Part shown: one piece after another, positions 46,576 to 56,839 of the stretch
Numbering within the stretch: position 1 is the first letter of the stretch
Layout of the letters: every line of letters begins with the position of its first letter
Assembly: GCF_039909015.1 (NCBI RefSeq)
Contig: NZ_CP150919.1
Coordinates: 3,634,501 to 3,698,500, forward strand
DNA from: Pseudomonas grandcourensis
GTDB lineage: Bacteria; Pseudomonadota; Gammaproteobacteria; Pseudomonadales; Pseudomonadaceae
Length of the DNA stretch: 64,000 bases
Direction of reading: 5' to 3'
The notes under the pieces: model-generated
Seen by the model: only the letters and a program-made list of their open reading frames with translations
Databases searched by the model: none
Told to the model about the DNA's origin: nothing
Position numbers and translations under genes: made by a program

Positions 46576-46589
46576 AATTGTATACAATT
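46576..46589. promoter_or_regulatory. 14-bp palindrome AATTGTATACAATT
   Basis: Perfect palindrome 17 bases after the nitronate monooxygenase stop and 95 bases before modA. TTGTATACAA is the kind of operator used by GntR/FadR-subfamily regulators. It could govern modA or a promoter in this gap; no GntR gene is in the window. Confidence 0.4.
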
Positions 46590-46618
46590 CAGCGACAACA
46601 CATTCAGTTCAAAGGCAT

Positions 46619-46646
46619 TTCGCTATATATTTAAGTACATAACGAT
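46619..46646. promoter_or_regulatory. ModE box upstream of modABC
   Basis: CGCTATATA at 46621-46629, six bases, TACATAACGAT at 46636-46646. This matches the E. coli ModE consensus CGCTATATA-N6/7-TATATAACGAT at all but one position of its conserved arms. It lies 38 bases upstream of the modA start, in promoter position, so molybdate-bound ModE should repress modABC. The modE gene is elsewhere. Confidence 0.8.
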
Positions 46647-46671
46647 TCACCCCTGCCGCAATTGCCTTTGA

Positions 46672-47451
<780 letters not shown>

Positions 47452-48132
47452 ATGTCGCTATCGAGTGCCGATTTTTCCGCCGTCTGGCTGACCCTGAAAC
47501 TGGCGTCCCTGACGACCGTCATCCTGCTGATTGTCGGCACTCCGATTGCGTTATGGCTGTCGCGCACCCGCTCCTGGTTGCGCGGCCCGGTCGGGGCGAT
47601 TGTCGCCCTGCCCCTGGTACTGCCACCGACGGTGATTGGCTTCTATCTGTTGCTGGCCCTCGGCCCTCACGGGTTCCTGGGCCAGTTCACCCAATCACTG
47701 GGCCTTGGCACCCTCACATTCAGTTTTGCGGGGCTGGTCATTGGTTCGGTGTTGTATTCGATGCCGTTTGTGGTCCAGCCGCTGCAAAACGCTTTTTCCG
47801 CGATTGGCACGCGCCCGCTCGAAGTGGCCGCGACCTTGCGGGCCAACCCCTGGGACACCTTCTTCAGCGTGACGCTGCCCCTGGCCCGCCCGGGTTTCAT
47901 TACCGCGGCCATTCTCGGTTTCGCCCACACCGTCGGCGAGTTCGGCGTGGTGCTGATGATCGGCGGCAACATTCCCGAGAAGACCCGCGTGGTCTCGGTG
48001 CAGATCTACGATCACGTCGAAGCCATGGAATACGCCCAGGCCCATTGGCTGGCCGGGGCGATGCTGGTGTTCTCGTTTGCCGTCCTGCTGGCGCTGTATT
48101 CCAGCCGTAAAACCAAAGCGGGCTGGAGCTGA
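47452..48132 (+). CDS. modB: molybdate ABC transporter permease
   Basis: 226-residue inner-membrane permease with about five to six membrane segments and the EAA-type loop ([20 protein letters not shown]) that docks the ATPase. ATG follows the modA TAA with no gap; modC starts three bases after its stop. Confidence 0.94.
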   Translation: MSLSSADFSAVWLTLKLASLTTVILLIVGTPIALWLSRTRSWLRGPVGAIVALPLVLPPTVIGFYLLLALGPHGFLGQFTQSLGLGTLTFSFAGLVIGSVLYSMPFVVQPLQNAFSAIGTRPLEVAATLRANPWDTFFSVTLPLARPGFITAAILGFAHTVGEFGVVLMIGGNIPEKTRVVSVQIYDHVEAMEYAQAHWLAGAMLVFSFAVLLALYSSRKTKAGWS

Positions 48133-48135
48133 TCG

Positions 48136-49215
48136 ATGATTCAAATGCGTCTGAAATTACATTATTCGGGCTTCGCCCTGGACGTCGATCTGCAACTGCC
48201 GGGCCGTGGCGTCACGGCGCTTTACGGCCACTCCGGCTCGGGCAAGACCACTTGCCTGCGCTGCATCGCCGGCCTGGAACGGGCCGATCAAGGTTTTATT
48301 CAGGTCAATGATGAAGTCTGGCAAGACAGCGACAACAGTATCTTCATCGCTCCGCACAAACGCGCACTGGGCTACGTGTTCCAGGAAGCCAGCCTGTTTC
48401 CTCATCTGTCGGTGCTGGCCAACCTGGAATTCGGCCTCAAGCGCATTCCCAAGCCGCAGCGTCGGGTCGACATGGCCCACGCCACCGAGTTGCTGGGTAT
48501 CGGCCATTTGCTGGACCGGCACCCGCAACACCTTTCAGGCGGTGAGCGACAGCGCGTCGGCATCGCCCGCGCCTTGCTCACCAGCCCGAAACTGCTGCTG
48601 ATGGACGAACCCCTGGCGGCGCTGGATGCCCAACGCAAAGGTGAAATCCTGCCCTACTTGCAACGCCTGCACGACGAACTCGACATCCCGGTGCTGTACG
48701 TCAGCCACTCCCAGGATGAAGTCGCGCGGCTGGCCGACCATATCGTGTTGCTCAGCAACGGCAAGGCACTGGCCAGCGGCCCGATCGGCCAGACCCTGGC
48801 ACGCCTCGACTTGCCGCTGGCAATGGGGGATGACGCCGGTGTGGTGATCGAAGGTCGCGTCAGCGCCTATGACGCCGACTATCAATTGCTCAGCCTGCAA
48901 CTGCCCGGCACCACCCTCGACATTCGCGTGCCGCATACGCCAATGGACGTGGGCCAGGCACTGCGCTGCAAGGTTCAGGCGCGGGATGTGAGCCTGAGCC
49001 TGGACAATGCCGGGCACAGCAGCATTCTCAATCGCCTGCCGGTCACCGTGGTCAGTGAAATGAACGCCGACAACGCCGCCCATGTGCTGATTCGCCTGGA
49101 CGCTGCGGGCACGCCGCTGCTTGCGCGGATCACGCGTTATTCCCGTGATCAACTGAACGTCCATCCTGGCCAGCCACTCTGGGCGCAAATAAAAGCGGTC
49201 GCGGTGCTGGCGTAA
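48136..49215 (+). CDS. modC: molybdate ABC transporter ATP-binding protein
   Basis: 359-residue ATPase. Walker [11 protein letters not shown]-loop [10 protein letters not shown], signature [15 protein letters not shown], Walker [13 protein letters not shown], switch His in YVSHSQDE. Residues ~290-355 form the C-terminal MOP (molybdate-binding) domain ([18 protein letters not shown]) that can sense internal molybdate. Last gene of modABC. Confidence 0.94.
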   Translation: MIQMRLKLHYSGFALDVDLQLPGRGVTALYGHSGSGKTTCLRCIAGLERADQGFIQVNDEVWQDSDNSIFIAPHKRALGYVFQEASLFPHLSVLANLEFGLKRIPKPQRRVDMAHATELLGIGHLLDRHPQHLSGGERQRVGIARALLTSPKLLLMDEPLAALDAQRKGEILPYLQRLHDELDIPVLYVSHSQDEVARLADHIVLLSNGKALASGPIGQTLARLDLPLAMGDDAGVVIEGRVSAYDADYQLLSLQLPGTTLDIRVPHTPMDVGQALRCKVQARDVSLSLDNAGHSSILNRLPVTVVSEMNADNAAHVLIRLDAAGTPLLARITRYSRDQLNVHPGQPLWAQIKAVAVLA

Positions 49216-49341
49216 ACCCGAACGCACGGCTGCACCGGGCAGAGGTCAGCGCCTGAACCGACGAATTGACCTGGCTATTTTTTGCACGATCAGCAATGGC
49301 TTCTATAGTTGAACTGAACACGAATCCGCTGCGGAGACGCC

Positions 49342-49563
49342 ATGGAAGACATTTTCGTCGTGAAGCGTTGCAACAAGATCATCATTCATGGCCGCCGCGA
49401 GGGTGAATATGAGCACCTGCCGCCGGATGCCACGGTCTGGTATCGCATTGCCGATACCCGCACCCAAGGCTTCATCGGCGATGGCTACGAGGTTGAAGAG
49501 GACGCCGTGCGTGTTTGCCGTCAGTTGAACGCTAAATCACAAGTGACAGCCCGACAAAGTTGA
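49342..49563 (+). CDS. small hypothetical protein
   Basis: 73-residue soluble protein starting MEDIFVVKRCNKIIIHGRRE; contains WYRIADTRTQGFIGDGYEVE. GGAGACGCC precedes the ATG. Good coding bias; function unknown. Confidence 0.6.
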   Translation: MEDIFVVKRCNKIIIHGRREGEYEHLPPDATVWYRIADTRTQGFIGDGYEVEEDAVRVCRQLNAKSQVTARQS

Positions 49564-49624
49564 GGAGTGTCACCCTTTTTTAACGGGTCTATACTGAAAT
49601 GGCTGAAGGATCAGTAACCCATTC

Positions 49625-49660
49625 GGCAGAAAGCTCGCTCCCGGCGGGCTTTTTGCTGCC
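49625..49660 (+). terminator. terminator-like hairpin between two small genes
   Basis: GGCAGaAAGCtCGC...GCGgGCTTTTTGCTGCC: an interrupted stem with an internal T run, 62 bases after the 73-residue ORF. Confidence 0.5.
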
Positions 49661-49691
49661 ACACCAGGTTTCTTGAACGGAGGTGTCTCCC

Positions 49692-49922
49692 ATGTCCGAA
49701 AAAGAGTCCATCACCACCCTGCTCACCTTGCTGGACTCCCGTCAGGCCCGCCTGGCCGCCGCCTGCAAGGAAATCGCCGACTGGGTCGATCATCAAGGCG
49801 GACACCCCACCGCCCTCAGAATTCGTGATCGCCTGAACGACATCGAAAAGGACACGCCGCTGATCCGACACACGCTGTCGTCTCTCCAGCCTGTCGATCG
49901 ACCTCTGCCTCGGTTCAGATGA
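49692..49922 (+). CDS. small hypothetical protein
   Basis: 76-residue protein, predicted helical (LTLLDSRQARLAAACKEIAD), with GGAGG seven bases before the ATG at 49692. Function unknown. A weak hairpin with a T run at 50031-50055 lies between it and the next small gene. Confidence 0.6.
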   Translation: MSEKESITTLLTLLDSRQARLAAACKEIADWVDHQGGHPTALRIRDRLNDIEKDTPLIRHTLSSLQPVDRPLPRFR

Positions 49923-50128
49923 TCCGTCACGGATTCGCGGTGCGAGGACAGGCCCGATTCGGGCAGCATGATCGGTGACACTGACGTCTCCGAACCTTTG
50001 GCTGCCTGCTGGATTTCCATCCTTTCTCACAACCCGGCCTGGTGTCGGGATTTTTGTTGCGCAAAACCAATCGAACGTCCCCGCTCACGTGGAGTCAACC
50101 GCTCACACGTCGCGAAGGAGACGTTCCA

Positions 50129-50413
50129 ATGGTCACTCATTTCAAAGTCAGCGGGCACCTGGCCTGCGGTCACCATGGCAACAACCTCGTATCGACCCGC
50201 GAACTCAATCGGGTGAAATGCAGAAGTTGCCGAAACACCGACGCCTATAAAGAAGCCCGCAAGGCTGAACGCAACGCCGCCCGCCGCGCAGCACGCAAAG
50301 CCAAAGCCATGCACACCGCCAATGACTGGCGTTCAGCCTGGACCGAGCGACTGACAGTGATGGCCGGCCTGCAACGACTGCCCCGTGGCTTTGGCGGCCA
50401 ACCCTTCGTTTAG
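50129..50413 (+). CDS. small basic protein with possible zinc ligands
   Basis: 94 residues, ATG at 50129 with AAGGAG nine bases upstream. The N-terminal part has Cys/His residues in zinc-ribbon-like spacing (LACGHHGNN and VKCRSCRN). The middle is very basic (EARKAERNAARRAARKAKAM), consistent with nucleic-acid binding. Function unknown. Confidence 0.6.
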   Translation: MVTHFKVSGHLACGHHGNNLVSTRELNRVKCRSCRNTDAYKEARKAERNAARRAARKAKAMHTANDWRSAWTERLTVMAGLQRLPRGFGGQPFV

Positions 50414-50438
50414 GGAAACAGAACCAACCGCCAGGCTT

Positions 50439-51134
50439 TTACAGCGAGTCGATGTTCCTGCGCGCGGGCTCCATGATCTCGCGCAGGGACATGCGCTTGA
50501 ACGCCTCGACCAGCGCTCGTCCCTCCTCGGGAGCACAAGTGACAGCCAACCGCATGGTCGCCTCCCCCAGGTGCCAGATCAAAAACGCGGACTCCTCGAC
50601 CTGCTGTTCGTCGCAATCGGGATACACGCGAAGCATCGCCTGGGCCAGCAGCGCTCCGGCAACCCGACTCTCCCCCAGTTCCAACTGTAACAACTGCTTG
50701 TCGGCCTGCATGCCGGACCAGATGTCCCGCATCACCGGTGTCGCCATCACGATCTCGTAATACAGATCCAGCAACTGCGAATAGGCAGCCTGCAAACCCC
50801 GGGCGTCCTGGACGGCCTCCATTGCCTCTGCAATGCAACGACGGCTTTCAGTGTTGTAGCGCTCGGCCAGCGTACGAATGACAGAACTCTTGTCGGGGAA
50901 ATACTGATAAAGGGAACCGATCGAGATCTCGGAGCGCTCGGCGATTTCACTCATCTTGAGTTGGTCGCTGCCCTTGTCCGCGATCAATTGAGTCGCCATC
51001 GCCAGAATCCGCTCCTGACGATCGCGGCTGCGCTGTTGCGTGGGATTGCGTCGAACCGCTTCTGCAGCAGGCTGTTCGAGGGTATCAGGGGGCTTTTTGC
51101 GCACGAGTGAATTTCCCGACCAATAACGTGACAT
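50439..51134 (-). CDS. TetR-family transcriptional regulator
   Basis: 231 residues. HTH in residues ~35-90 (RQERILAMATQLIADKGSDQ, then IAERSEISIGSLYQYFPDKS). The C-terminal ligand domain is of the TetR_C_17/41-like kind. Divergent from an NmrA-like oxidoreductase, with an inverted repeat in the gap, so that gene is the likely target. Confidence 0.88.
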   Translation of the reverse strand: MSRYWSGNSLVRKKPPDTLEQPAAEAVRRNPTQQRSRDRQERILAMATQLIADKGSDQLKMSEIAERSEISIGSLYQYFPDKSSVIRTLAERYNTESRRCIAEAMEAVQDARGLQAAYSQLLDLYYEIVMATPVMRDIWSGMQADKQLLQLELGESRVAGALLAQAMLRVYPDCDEQQVEESAFLIWHLGEATMRLAVTCAPEEGRALVEAFKRMSLREIMEPARRNIDSL

Positions 51135-51244
51135 GTACTCACCTTAGCATCGCCACTCCCTACGCCCAACAACAGATACCACACGTCGGGGAATTCGCTT
51201 TGACGGGTTGACGATAAAACATGAGCATCTATCATTTTTTAAAC

Positions 51245-51259
51245 GTGAGCATCACTCAC
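51245..51259. promoter_or_regulatory. candidate TetR operator
   Basis: GTGAG-CATCA-CTCAC, a 15-bp inverted repeat 23 bases upstream of the NmrA-like gene's start. TGAGCATC also occurs again about 23 bases further upstream, giving a possible second half-site. Confidence 0.5.
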
Positions 51260-51282
51260 ATTAACCGATGGAGATGAACGCG

Positions 51283-52125
51283 ATGAAAACTGCCCAACCA
51301 ATCACGCTGGTCCTCGGCGCTACCGGCAAAACCGGACGGCGCATCACACAACGGCTCGAGGCCGCCGGCCTGCCCGTTCGCCGGGGTTCCCGCGACGCCA
51401 ATCCACCCTTCGATTGGGAGGATCGATCAACCTGGGATGCCGTGATCGATGGCGTTCAATCCGTCTACATTTCCTTTCAGCCGGATCTTGCCGTTCCAGG
51501 CGCCCTTGAAACCATCCAGGCATTCACCGACCTGGCGGTGAAAAGCCGCGTCCGCAAACTGGTCTTGTTATCCGGGCGTGGCGAAGTAGAAGCGCAACAG
51601 GCCGAACGCGTCGTACAGGACAGCGGGATCGACTGGACGATTCTGCGGGCCAGTTGGTTTTGCCAGAACTTCAGCGAGGCACACTTTCTTGAACCCCTTC
51701 TGCAAGGTGAACTCGCACTCCCCGTCGGCCAGGTCGCGGAACCCTTTGTCGATGCAGAAGACATCGCCGAGTGTGCCGTCGCGGCACTGACCCAACCCGG
51801 GCACATTGGCCAGCTCTATGAACTGACCGGCCCTCGGGCGCTGACCTTTGCTCAGGCCGTGACCGAGATTGCCGGCGCCACCGGTCGCGACATCGAATTC
51901 GTCGCCGTACCGCCAGACGCCTATCGACAGGCAATGGAACAGGAACAACTTCCCCCGGCGTTGATCGATCTGGTGTTGTATCTCTTCACGACTGTGCTGG
52001 ACGGTCGCAACACCCCCGTGGCCGATGGCGTACAGCGCGCACTGGGACGCCCGGCGCGCGACTTTGGCGACTACGTACAGCGCACTGGCGCTACGGGCAT
52101 CTGGGGCAATGGCCGTCCGACGTAA
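51283..52125 (+). CDS. NmrA-like NAD(P)-binding protein
   Basis: 280-residue atypical short-chain dehydrogenase/NmrA protein. Nucleotide-binding motif LVLGATGKTGRRITQRLEAA near the start, then KLVLLSGRGEVEAQQAERVV and DWTILRASWFCQNFSEAHFL. Such proteins act as redox sensors or quinone reductases. The ATG at 51283 has GGAG eight bases upstream; 51268 is an alternative. Likely repressed by the divergent TetR protein. Confidence 0.85.
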   Translation: MKTAQPITLVLGATGKTGRRITQRLEAAGLPVRRGSRDANPPFDWEDRSTWDAVIDGVQSVYISFQPDLAVPGALETIQAFTDLAVKSRVRKLVLLSGRGEVEAQQAERVVQDSGIDWTILRASWFCQNFSEAHFLEPLLQGELALPVGQVAEPFVDAEDIAECAVAALTQPGHIGQLYELTGPRALTFAQAVTEIAGATGRDIEFVAVPPDAYRQAMEQEQLPPALIDLVLYLFTTVLDGRNTPVADGVQRALGRPARDFGDYVQRTGATGIWGNGRPT

Positions 52126-52217
52126 AGCAGTGGCGGGAACCCGCTTCGTCGACTAGGGTTTTGGGCGTATCGAAGTGCGGTGCCTTTATTGGCAGGAGCC
52201 TGATCAAGGAGGAACCC

Positions 52218-52412
52218 ATGTCACTCAATCGTAGTGCCGAACAAACCTACCGCCAGTGGTCGACCCCGATCCTGTTGGAACTCAAGGAGCGAGAACATCA
52301 GATGGACCCGTCAGACCGCCAGGCATTGAAAAACGTACTGTTGGAAAGAAGGCAGATCGATACCGGCAACCCGGCCGGCAGCGATCGCCGCAAGGCAGAC
52401 CCAGCGTCCTGA
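52218..52412 (+). CDS. small hypothetical protein
   Basis: 64 residues, helical and charged (LLELKEREHQMDPSDRQALK), strong AAGGAGG before the ATG. Function unknown. A long hairpin follows at 52460-52495. Confidence 0.6.
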   Translation: MSLNRSAEQTYRQWSTPILLELKEREHQMDPSDRQALKNVLLERRQIDTGNPAGSDRRKADPAS

Positions 52413-52459
52413 AAAGCATCAGGCAACCACGATCAAGATAGAAATGAAGCAGAAACAAA

Positions 52460-52495
52460 CAAGGGCTTGCATCCGCGTTCGCTTGCAAGCCCTTG
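52460..52495. terminator. 12-bp hairpin between convergent genes
   Basis: CAAGGGCTTGCA, twelve-base loop, TGCAAGCCCTTG, between the 64-residue ORF and the convergent lysozyme-like lipoprotein gene. No T run, so termination strength is uncertain. Confidence 0.5.
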
Positions 52496-52513
52496 ATCCT
52501 CGATAACGCCGCG

Positions 52514-53119
52514 CTAGAACCACCCGCTACGATCATCATCCAGTTCCTGGCGACATTGCTTGAGCTGGGCGCTGTAGATCTCTGACTGCTTTTGTACTTT
52601 CTCGGCAACCTGCATCAGCCAAGGTTTGTTTCGATAGGTATTGCGGCTAAAGCCCCCACGCCCCTCGTGATACGCCAGGTACTGATTGTAGGTGTCCCAT
52701 TTGGAGATTCCGAGCTGACGCTGGGTGCCAGTGGTGTACCAACCGATAAACATGATCGCGTCGTCGAAGCTGTCACGCGAACCACCGTTGCCCGTATTGT
52801 CCCTGTACTCACCCCACACTGGGTCTTGAGCCTGCGCATAACCGTAGGCCGAACTGACTCGCCCCCAGGGGATGACCCAGAGCAGGTAGTCACGAGGTGG
52901 CAATGCGTCCGCCACGTAGCTGCTTTCCTGCTTCATGATCGCCATGGCCACATGCAGAGGTGTCCCATATTCACTCTGCATTTGCAGCGAGTCCTCATAC
53001 CAGTCGGGATACTCACGGTAGATACTGCAAAGATTGCCTTGGTCTTTTGGCGTCGTAGTCGTGCAACCCGTTAAAAACATAATCAACAAAGCCAACAGCA
53101 GAACTTGTCCTTGTTTCAT
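52514..53119 (-). CDS. lytic-transglycosylase-like lipoprotein
   Basis: 201-residue lipoprotein (QVLLLALLIMFLTGCTTTTP, lipobox LTGC). The mature part is an SLT/lysozyme-like domain: catalytic Glu in AMAIMKQESSYVAD, then SSAYGYAQA and YLAYHEGRGGFSRNTYRNKP. It should cleave peptidoglycan from the membrane surface. Single gene. Confidence 0.87.
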   Translation of the reverse strand: MKQGQVLLLALLIMFLTGCTTTTPKDQGNLCSIYREYPDWYEDSLQMQSEYGTPLHVAMAIMKQESSYVADALPPRDYLLWVIPWGRVSSAYGYAQAQDPVWGEYRDNTGNGGSRDSFDDAIMFIGWYTTGTQRQLGISKWDTYNQYLAYHEGRGGFSRNTYRNKPWLMQVAEKVQKQSEIYSAQLKQCRQELDDDRSGWF

Positions 53120-53348
53120 TCATTACCCTCAAGAATAAGGGCATAGGTACCCTCCATTTACTGCAAGGAGCCTGAGTCAGGCAGGTGCAGGCAAAAACGT
53201 CAGAAGACATCCGGCTTGACCGCGTCACCCTTATCGAGAGGCTTCTTTGTAAGTCCCTGTTGCACGGCAACCTGACGCAAGCCCTGAGCTCTGATTGAAT
53301 GCTCACAGCCGTGGGCGTGAGAACAGAGGCTGTACGCCAGATTTCGAT

Positions 53349-54896
53349 CTAGAGCATTTTCTCCAGGCCGATCTTGTCACTGAGCCAGGCCTTGAAGCTG
53401 CGCCATATGCCGCCGGGCTCCTTACGCAAGGTATGCAGGCGATCGTCGTCCTCGGTGAGCCAGACGATTTCGCCGTTTTCCAGTCGGGCCTGGTAACTCA
53501 TGGCCGGCGCCATGCCCTCAAGCGCCAGTTGGCGCACCTGGCCGGCCAGTTCGGGGCTATCGACCAGCACCCCGACTTCAGTGTTCCAGAATACTGAACG
53601 CGGGTCGAAATTGAACGAGCCGATGAACACTTTCTGCTTGTCCAGGATCATGGCCTTGGTGTGCAGGCTGGAATCCGAGCCACCACTGAAGCCAAACGAA
53701 GAGCTGCGGCCGGGATCGTCCGGCTGGCGCCGCAGCTCATAGAGTTTCACGTCATGTTCGAGCAGAGTCTTGCGATACGGTGCATAGCCGCCATGCACCG
53801 CCGGCACATCGGTGGCTTCCAGTGAGTTGGTCAGCAGGCGCACATCGACGCCGGCATCGGCACGCCCCAGCAGATAGTCCATGCCCGGCTTTTGCGGGAC
53901 GAAATAAGCCGAGATCATGATCAACTCGTTATTGACGCCATCGAGTTCAGGCCGCAGTTGTGTGGCCATCAACAGCCCGCGGTCCGGTTCGCCGTCGGCC
54001 AGGACCTTGCTCGGAGCGTCCCACATAGCCTTGTTATGGGCCCAGATCAGTTGCTTGCGCCAGGTCTCGAATTGCGGTTGAGTCTGGTAGGTCATGAGAT
54101 GGTTGTACAACACCTTGCTCTCGATGCGTGAAGTCTGGAGCGATTGCTCCAGGCGTTGACGGCTCTCGAGCAAGTCTTGTGCTGTTGGCTTGTGGAGCAG
54201 GAAGTCACTGATCGGCTGGCTCAAGGCACTGTTCCAGTACTGATCGAAGCTGTGCCCCAACTGCTCGGCGACTGGGCCGATGCACAGCAGGTCCATGTCG
54301 GTGAAGTTCAGATCCGGCTTGGCGTCGAAATATTCATCCCCCAGGTTACGTCCGCCGACGATGGCTGCACTGTTGTCGGCCAGCCACAGTTTGTTGTGCA
54401 TGCGTCGGTGTTGTTGGGAAAGATCAAGCAGACGCCCCATGGTTCGAGTGACCACAGTGCTGCGCCCCAGCTGCAAAGGGTTGAAGACGCGGATATGGAT
54501 GTTCGGGTGCACCGCCAGGGTAGCGATGACTTCTTCCTGGCCGTCGCTGGCCGTGTCATCGAGCAAGATGCGTATCCGTACGCCGCGATCTGCTGCCAGC
54601 AGCATTTCACGCACCAGCGCCCGGGTGCTCAGACCGTTATGCACGATGTAGTACTGCAGATCGACGGATTTCTGCGCATGGCGGATCAACTCGGCGCGCG
54701 CCCGGAATGCTTCACTGCTGTTGGGCAGCAAGCGAAAACCCGAGCGCCCCTCGTGCGCGGCGGCCTGAGCCTGGATCGAGCGCCCGAACGCCGAATCGCT
54801 GGCGGGTATCGCCTCGCTGAATTCGTGGGGCAAGCGCGTGGTGGCGCAGCCGACGAGCAGCAGCGCGAACAGCATGGCGCAGAGGAACCGGGACAT
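53349..54896 (-). CDS. phospholipase D-family lipoprotein
   Basis: 515 residues from the ATG at 54896, chosen because a lipoprotein signal follows (MSRFLCAMLFALLLVGCATT, lipobox LVGC). Two HKD motifs are intact: HNKLWLADNSAAIVGGRNLG and HTKAMILDKQKVFIGSFNFD. This makes it a cardiolipin-synthase-like/PLD enzyme of the YmdC (ClsC) type acting at the envelope. ClsC needs a partner (YmdB) in E. coli; none is nearby. Divergent from the DeoR regulator. Confidence 0.88.
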   Translation of the reverse strand: MSRFLCAMLFALLLVGCATTRLPHEFSEAIPASDSAFGRSIQAQAAAHEGRSGFRLLPNSSEAFRARAELIRHAQKSVDLQYYIVHNGLSTRALVREMLLAADRGVRIRILLDDTASDGQEEVIATLAVHPNIHIRVFNPLQLGRSTVVTRTMGRLLDLSQQHRRMHNKLWLADNSAAIVGGRNLGDEYFDAKPDLNFTDMDLLCIGPVAEQLGHSFDQYWNSALSQPISDFLLHKPTAQDLLESRQRLEQSLQTSRIESKVLYNHLMTYQTQPQFETWRKQLIWAHNKAMWDAPSKVLADGEPDRGLLMATQLRPELDGVNNELIMISAYFVPQKPGMDYLLGRADAGVDVRLLTNSLEATDVPAVHGGYAPYRKTLLEHDVKLYELRRQPDDPGRSSSFGFSGGSDSSLHTKAMILDKQKVFIGSFNFDPRSVFWNTEVGVLVDSPELAGQVRQLALEGMAPAMSYQARLENGEIVWLTEDDDRLHTLRKEPGGIWRSFKAWLSDKIGLEKML

Positions 54897-55163
54897 GGGC
54901 AAGGACTGCTCCTCAACCTCGACGGGTGTGGTTTTGCACTCGGCATCCAGCCAGTACTGGCTGCCGAGAACATGCTGCCCTCGGTAATCTGCACGACTTG
55001 TTCCAGTAAAGCCCGTTTCAGGCAGCGTGTCGAAATTTCCCGGCAACTGCGCCCGGAGCATGAAACCGCCCCGGTGCCTCGTCGCGCTACTGATCCGACG
55101 GCAGATTCGCTACTATGTTTACCCGCCTTCCCTGTCTGCGGATTTATTCATTCTGGAGCCCGA

Positions 55164-55985
55164 ATGCCTAGTCAAAAGGACATCGCCACCGAAAGCGGCG
55201 CACCGATGATCCCTGAACAGCGCCGTGAGTTGATGCTGCGACAGTTGCGCAAGCACCAGGTGCTGAGCGTTCATCAATTGATGGAAATGTTCGACTGCTC
55301 GCACATGACCATACGCCGCGACATCGCGTTGCTGGAGCAGGAAGGTCGTGCTTACTCGGTAACTGGTGGGGTGCGGATCGCCAGCCAGTTGCACAGTGAG
55401 CCCAGCCATCAGATCAAGGCGGTGGTCGAGTTACCGCAGAAGCAGGCCATGGCCAGGCTCGCTGCCCGGCTGCTGCATGCCGACATGACGATTTACCTGG
55501 ATGCGGGAACCAGCACGCTGGAAATCGTCCCCTATATCAAGGCGCTGTCCGGCATGACCGTGGTGACCAATGACTTCGGCATTGTCCAGGCACTGATCGA
55601 AGCCCCCCATGTCACGGTGATTCATACCGGCGGGCAGCTGGATCACTCCAATCAATCGTGCGTGGGCGGCCTGGCGGTTGCCACCTTGCGTCAGGTGGTC
55701 ACCGACATCGCGTTCATATCCACCAGCTCATGGGATTTGCGTCGCGGCCTCACCACGCCTTCGGCGCTGAAGGTGGAGGTCAAGCAAGCCGCGATGCAAT
55801 CGGCTTCGCAAGTGGTGCTGGTGGCCAGCAGTTCGAAATATGGCACCTTCAGCATGTACAGGATTGCCGGGCTCGAGCAGTTCGACATCATCCTCAGCGA
55901 CGACGCATTGACCGCTGCTGCGGCCGACGGCATCCGCAAGCAGGGTGTCGAACTGTTGCTGCCGGCTGACAACACACCGGCGTGA
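55164..55985 (+). CDS. DeoR-family regulator of the tetronate operon
   Basis: 273 residues. The ATG at 55164 has GGAG six bases upstream. HTH in residues ~25-75 (HQLMEMFDCSHMTIRRDIAL); effector domain with MTIYLDAGTSTLEIVPYIKA and VVTNDFGIVQAL. It lies at the 3' end of the convergent otn operon, 44 bases from otnI, and is its most likely regulator, with a phosphorylated four-carbon acid as probable effector (inference). Confidence 0.85.
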   Translation: MPSQKDIATESGAPMIPEQRRELMLRQLRKHQVLSVHQLMEMFDCSHMTIRRDIALLEQEGRAYSVTGGVRIASQLHSEPSHQIKAVVELPQKQAMARLAARLLHADMTIYLDAGTSTLEIVPYIKALSGMTVVTNDFGIVQALIEAPHVTVIHTGGQLDHSNQSCVGGLAVATLRQVVTDIAFISTSSWDLRRGLTTPSALKVEVKQAAMQSASQVVLVASSSKYGTFSMYRIAGLEQFDIILSDDALTAAAADGIRKQGVELLLPADNTPA

Positions 55986-56029
55986 AACGACGGGCTCCTG
56001 CATCCAGTGGAGCCCGTCGCTACCCTCCC

Positions 56030-56818
56030 CTATAGCGCCCGCGCTTTCCAGTCGCGCAACCACTGCAAGCCGGCGGACGTATTGCCTCGCGGCCGATATT
56101 CGCACCCTACCCAGCCGTCATAACCCAACTGGTCGATCAGCTCGAACAGATAGGGATAATTGACTTCCCCCAAGTCCGGCTCATGCCGATCCGGCACGCC
56201 GGCGATCTGGATATGACCGATACCCTCGAAGTCGCGACGCAGTTTAGTCGCCAGGTCGCCCTCGACGATTTGGCAGTGGTAGCAGTCGAACTGAACCTTC
56301 AGGTTACTGGCGCCCACTTCCTTGCAGATGGCCTGGGCCTGATCCTGGCGGTTGAGGAAAAAGCCAGGCATGTCTCGCGTATTGATCGGTTCGAGCAATA
56401 CGGTGACACCTGCCTTGGCCGCCTGGGCGGTGGCGTAGGCGAGGTTCTCCAGGTACACGCCGTGATGCCGCGGGCGATCGCTCTCCGACGGCAACAGCCC
56501 GGCCATCACATGGATGCGTGAATTGCCCAATACGCCGGCGTAATCCAGGGCACGATCAAAACCGCTACGAAATTCACTCTCCCGACCCGGCAACGACACC
56601 GTGCCCCGCTCCCCCTCAGCCCAATCACCGGGCGGCGCGTTGAACAGTGCCTGCACCAGGCCGTTGTCGCTCAAGCGTTGCTTGAGCTCTTCAGCGCGGT
56701 AGTCGTAGGGAAACAGATACTCCACCGCTTCGAAACCGTCAGCGGCCGCGGCGGCGAAGCGATCCAGAAACTCATGTTCCGGGTAGAGCATGCTGAGATT
56801 GGCAGCAAAACGAGGCAT
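56030..56818 (-). CDS. otnI: 2-oxo-tetronate isomerase / hydroxypyruvate isomerase family
   Basis: 262-residue TIM-barrel isomerase. Motifs: [40 protein letters not shown] (Glu metal ligand), [15 protein letters not shown] and GCEYRPRG. In tetronate catabolism OtnI interconverts 2-oxo- and 3-oxo-tetronates; its close relative Hyi isomerises hydroxypyruvate. The company of otnK, otnC and ltnD favours OtnI. Last gene of the operon. Confidence 0.88.
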   Translation of the reverse strand: MPRFAANLSMLYPEHEFLDRFAAAAADGFEAVEYLFPYDYRAEELKQRLSDNGLVQALFNAPPGDWAEGERGTVSLPGRESEFRSGFDRALDYAGVLGNSRIHVMAGLLPSESDRPRHHGVYLENLAYATAQAAKAGVTVLLEPINTRDMPGFFLNRQDQAQAICKEVGASNLKVQFDCYHCQIVEGDLATKLRRDFEGIGHIQIAGVPDRHEPDLGEVNYPYLFELIDQLGYDGWVGCEYRPRGNTSAGLQWLRDWKARAL

Positions 56819-56839
56819 GGTAGCTCCTGAGATAAAGGG

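Noticed and set aside
54144..55163. Long N-terminal extension of the DeoR frame
   Set aside because: It lies antisense to the phospholipase D gene; the DeoR protein starts at 55164 with its own ribosome binding site.
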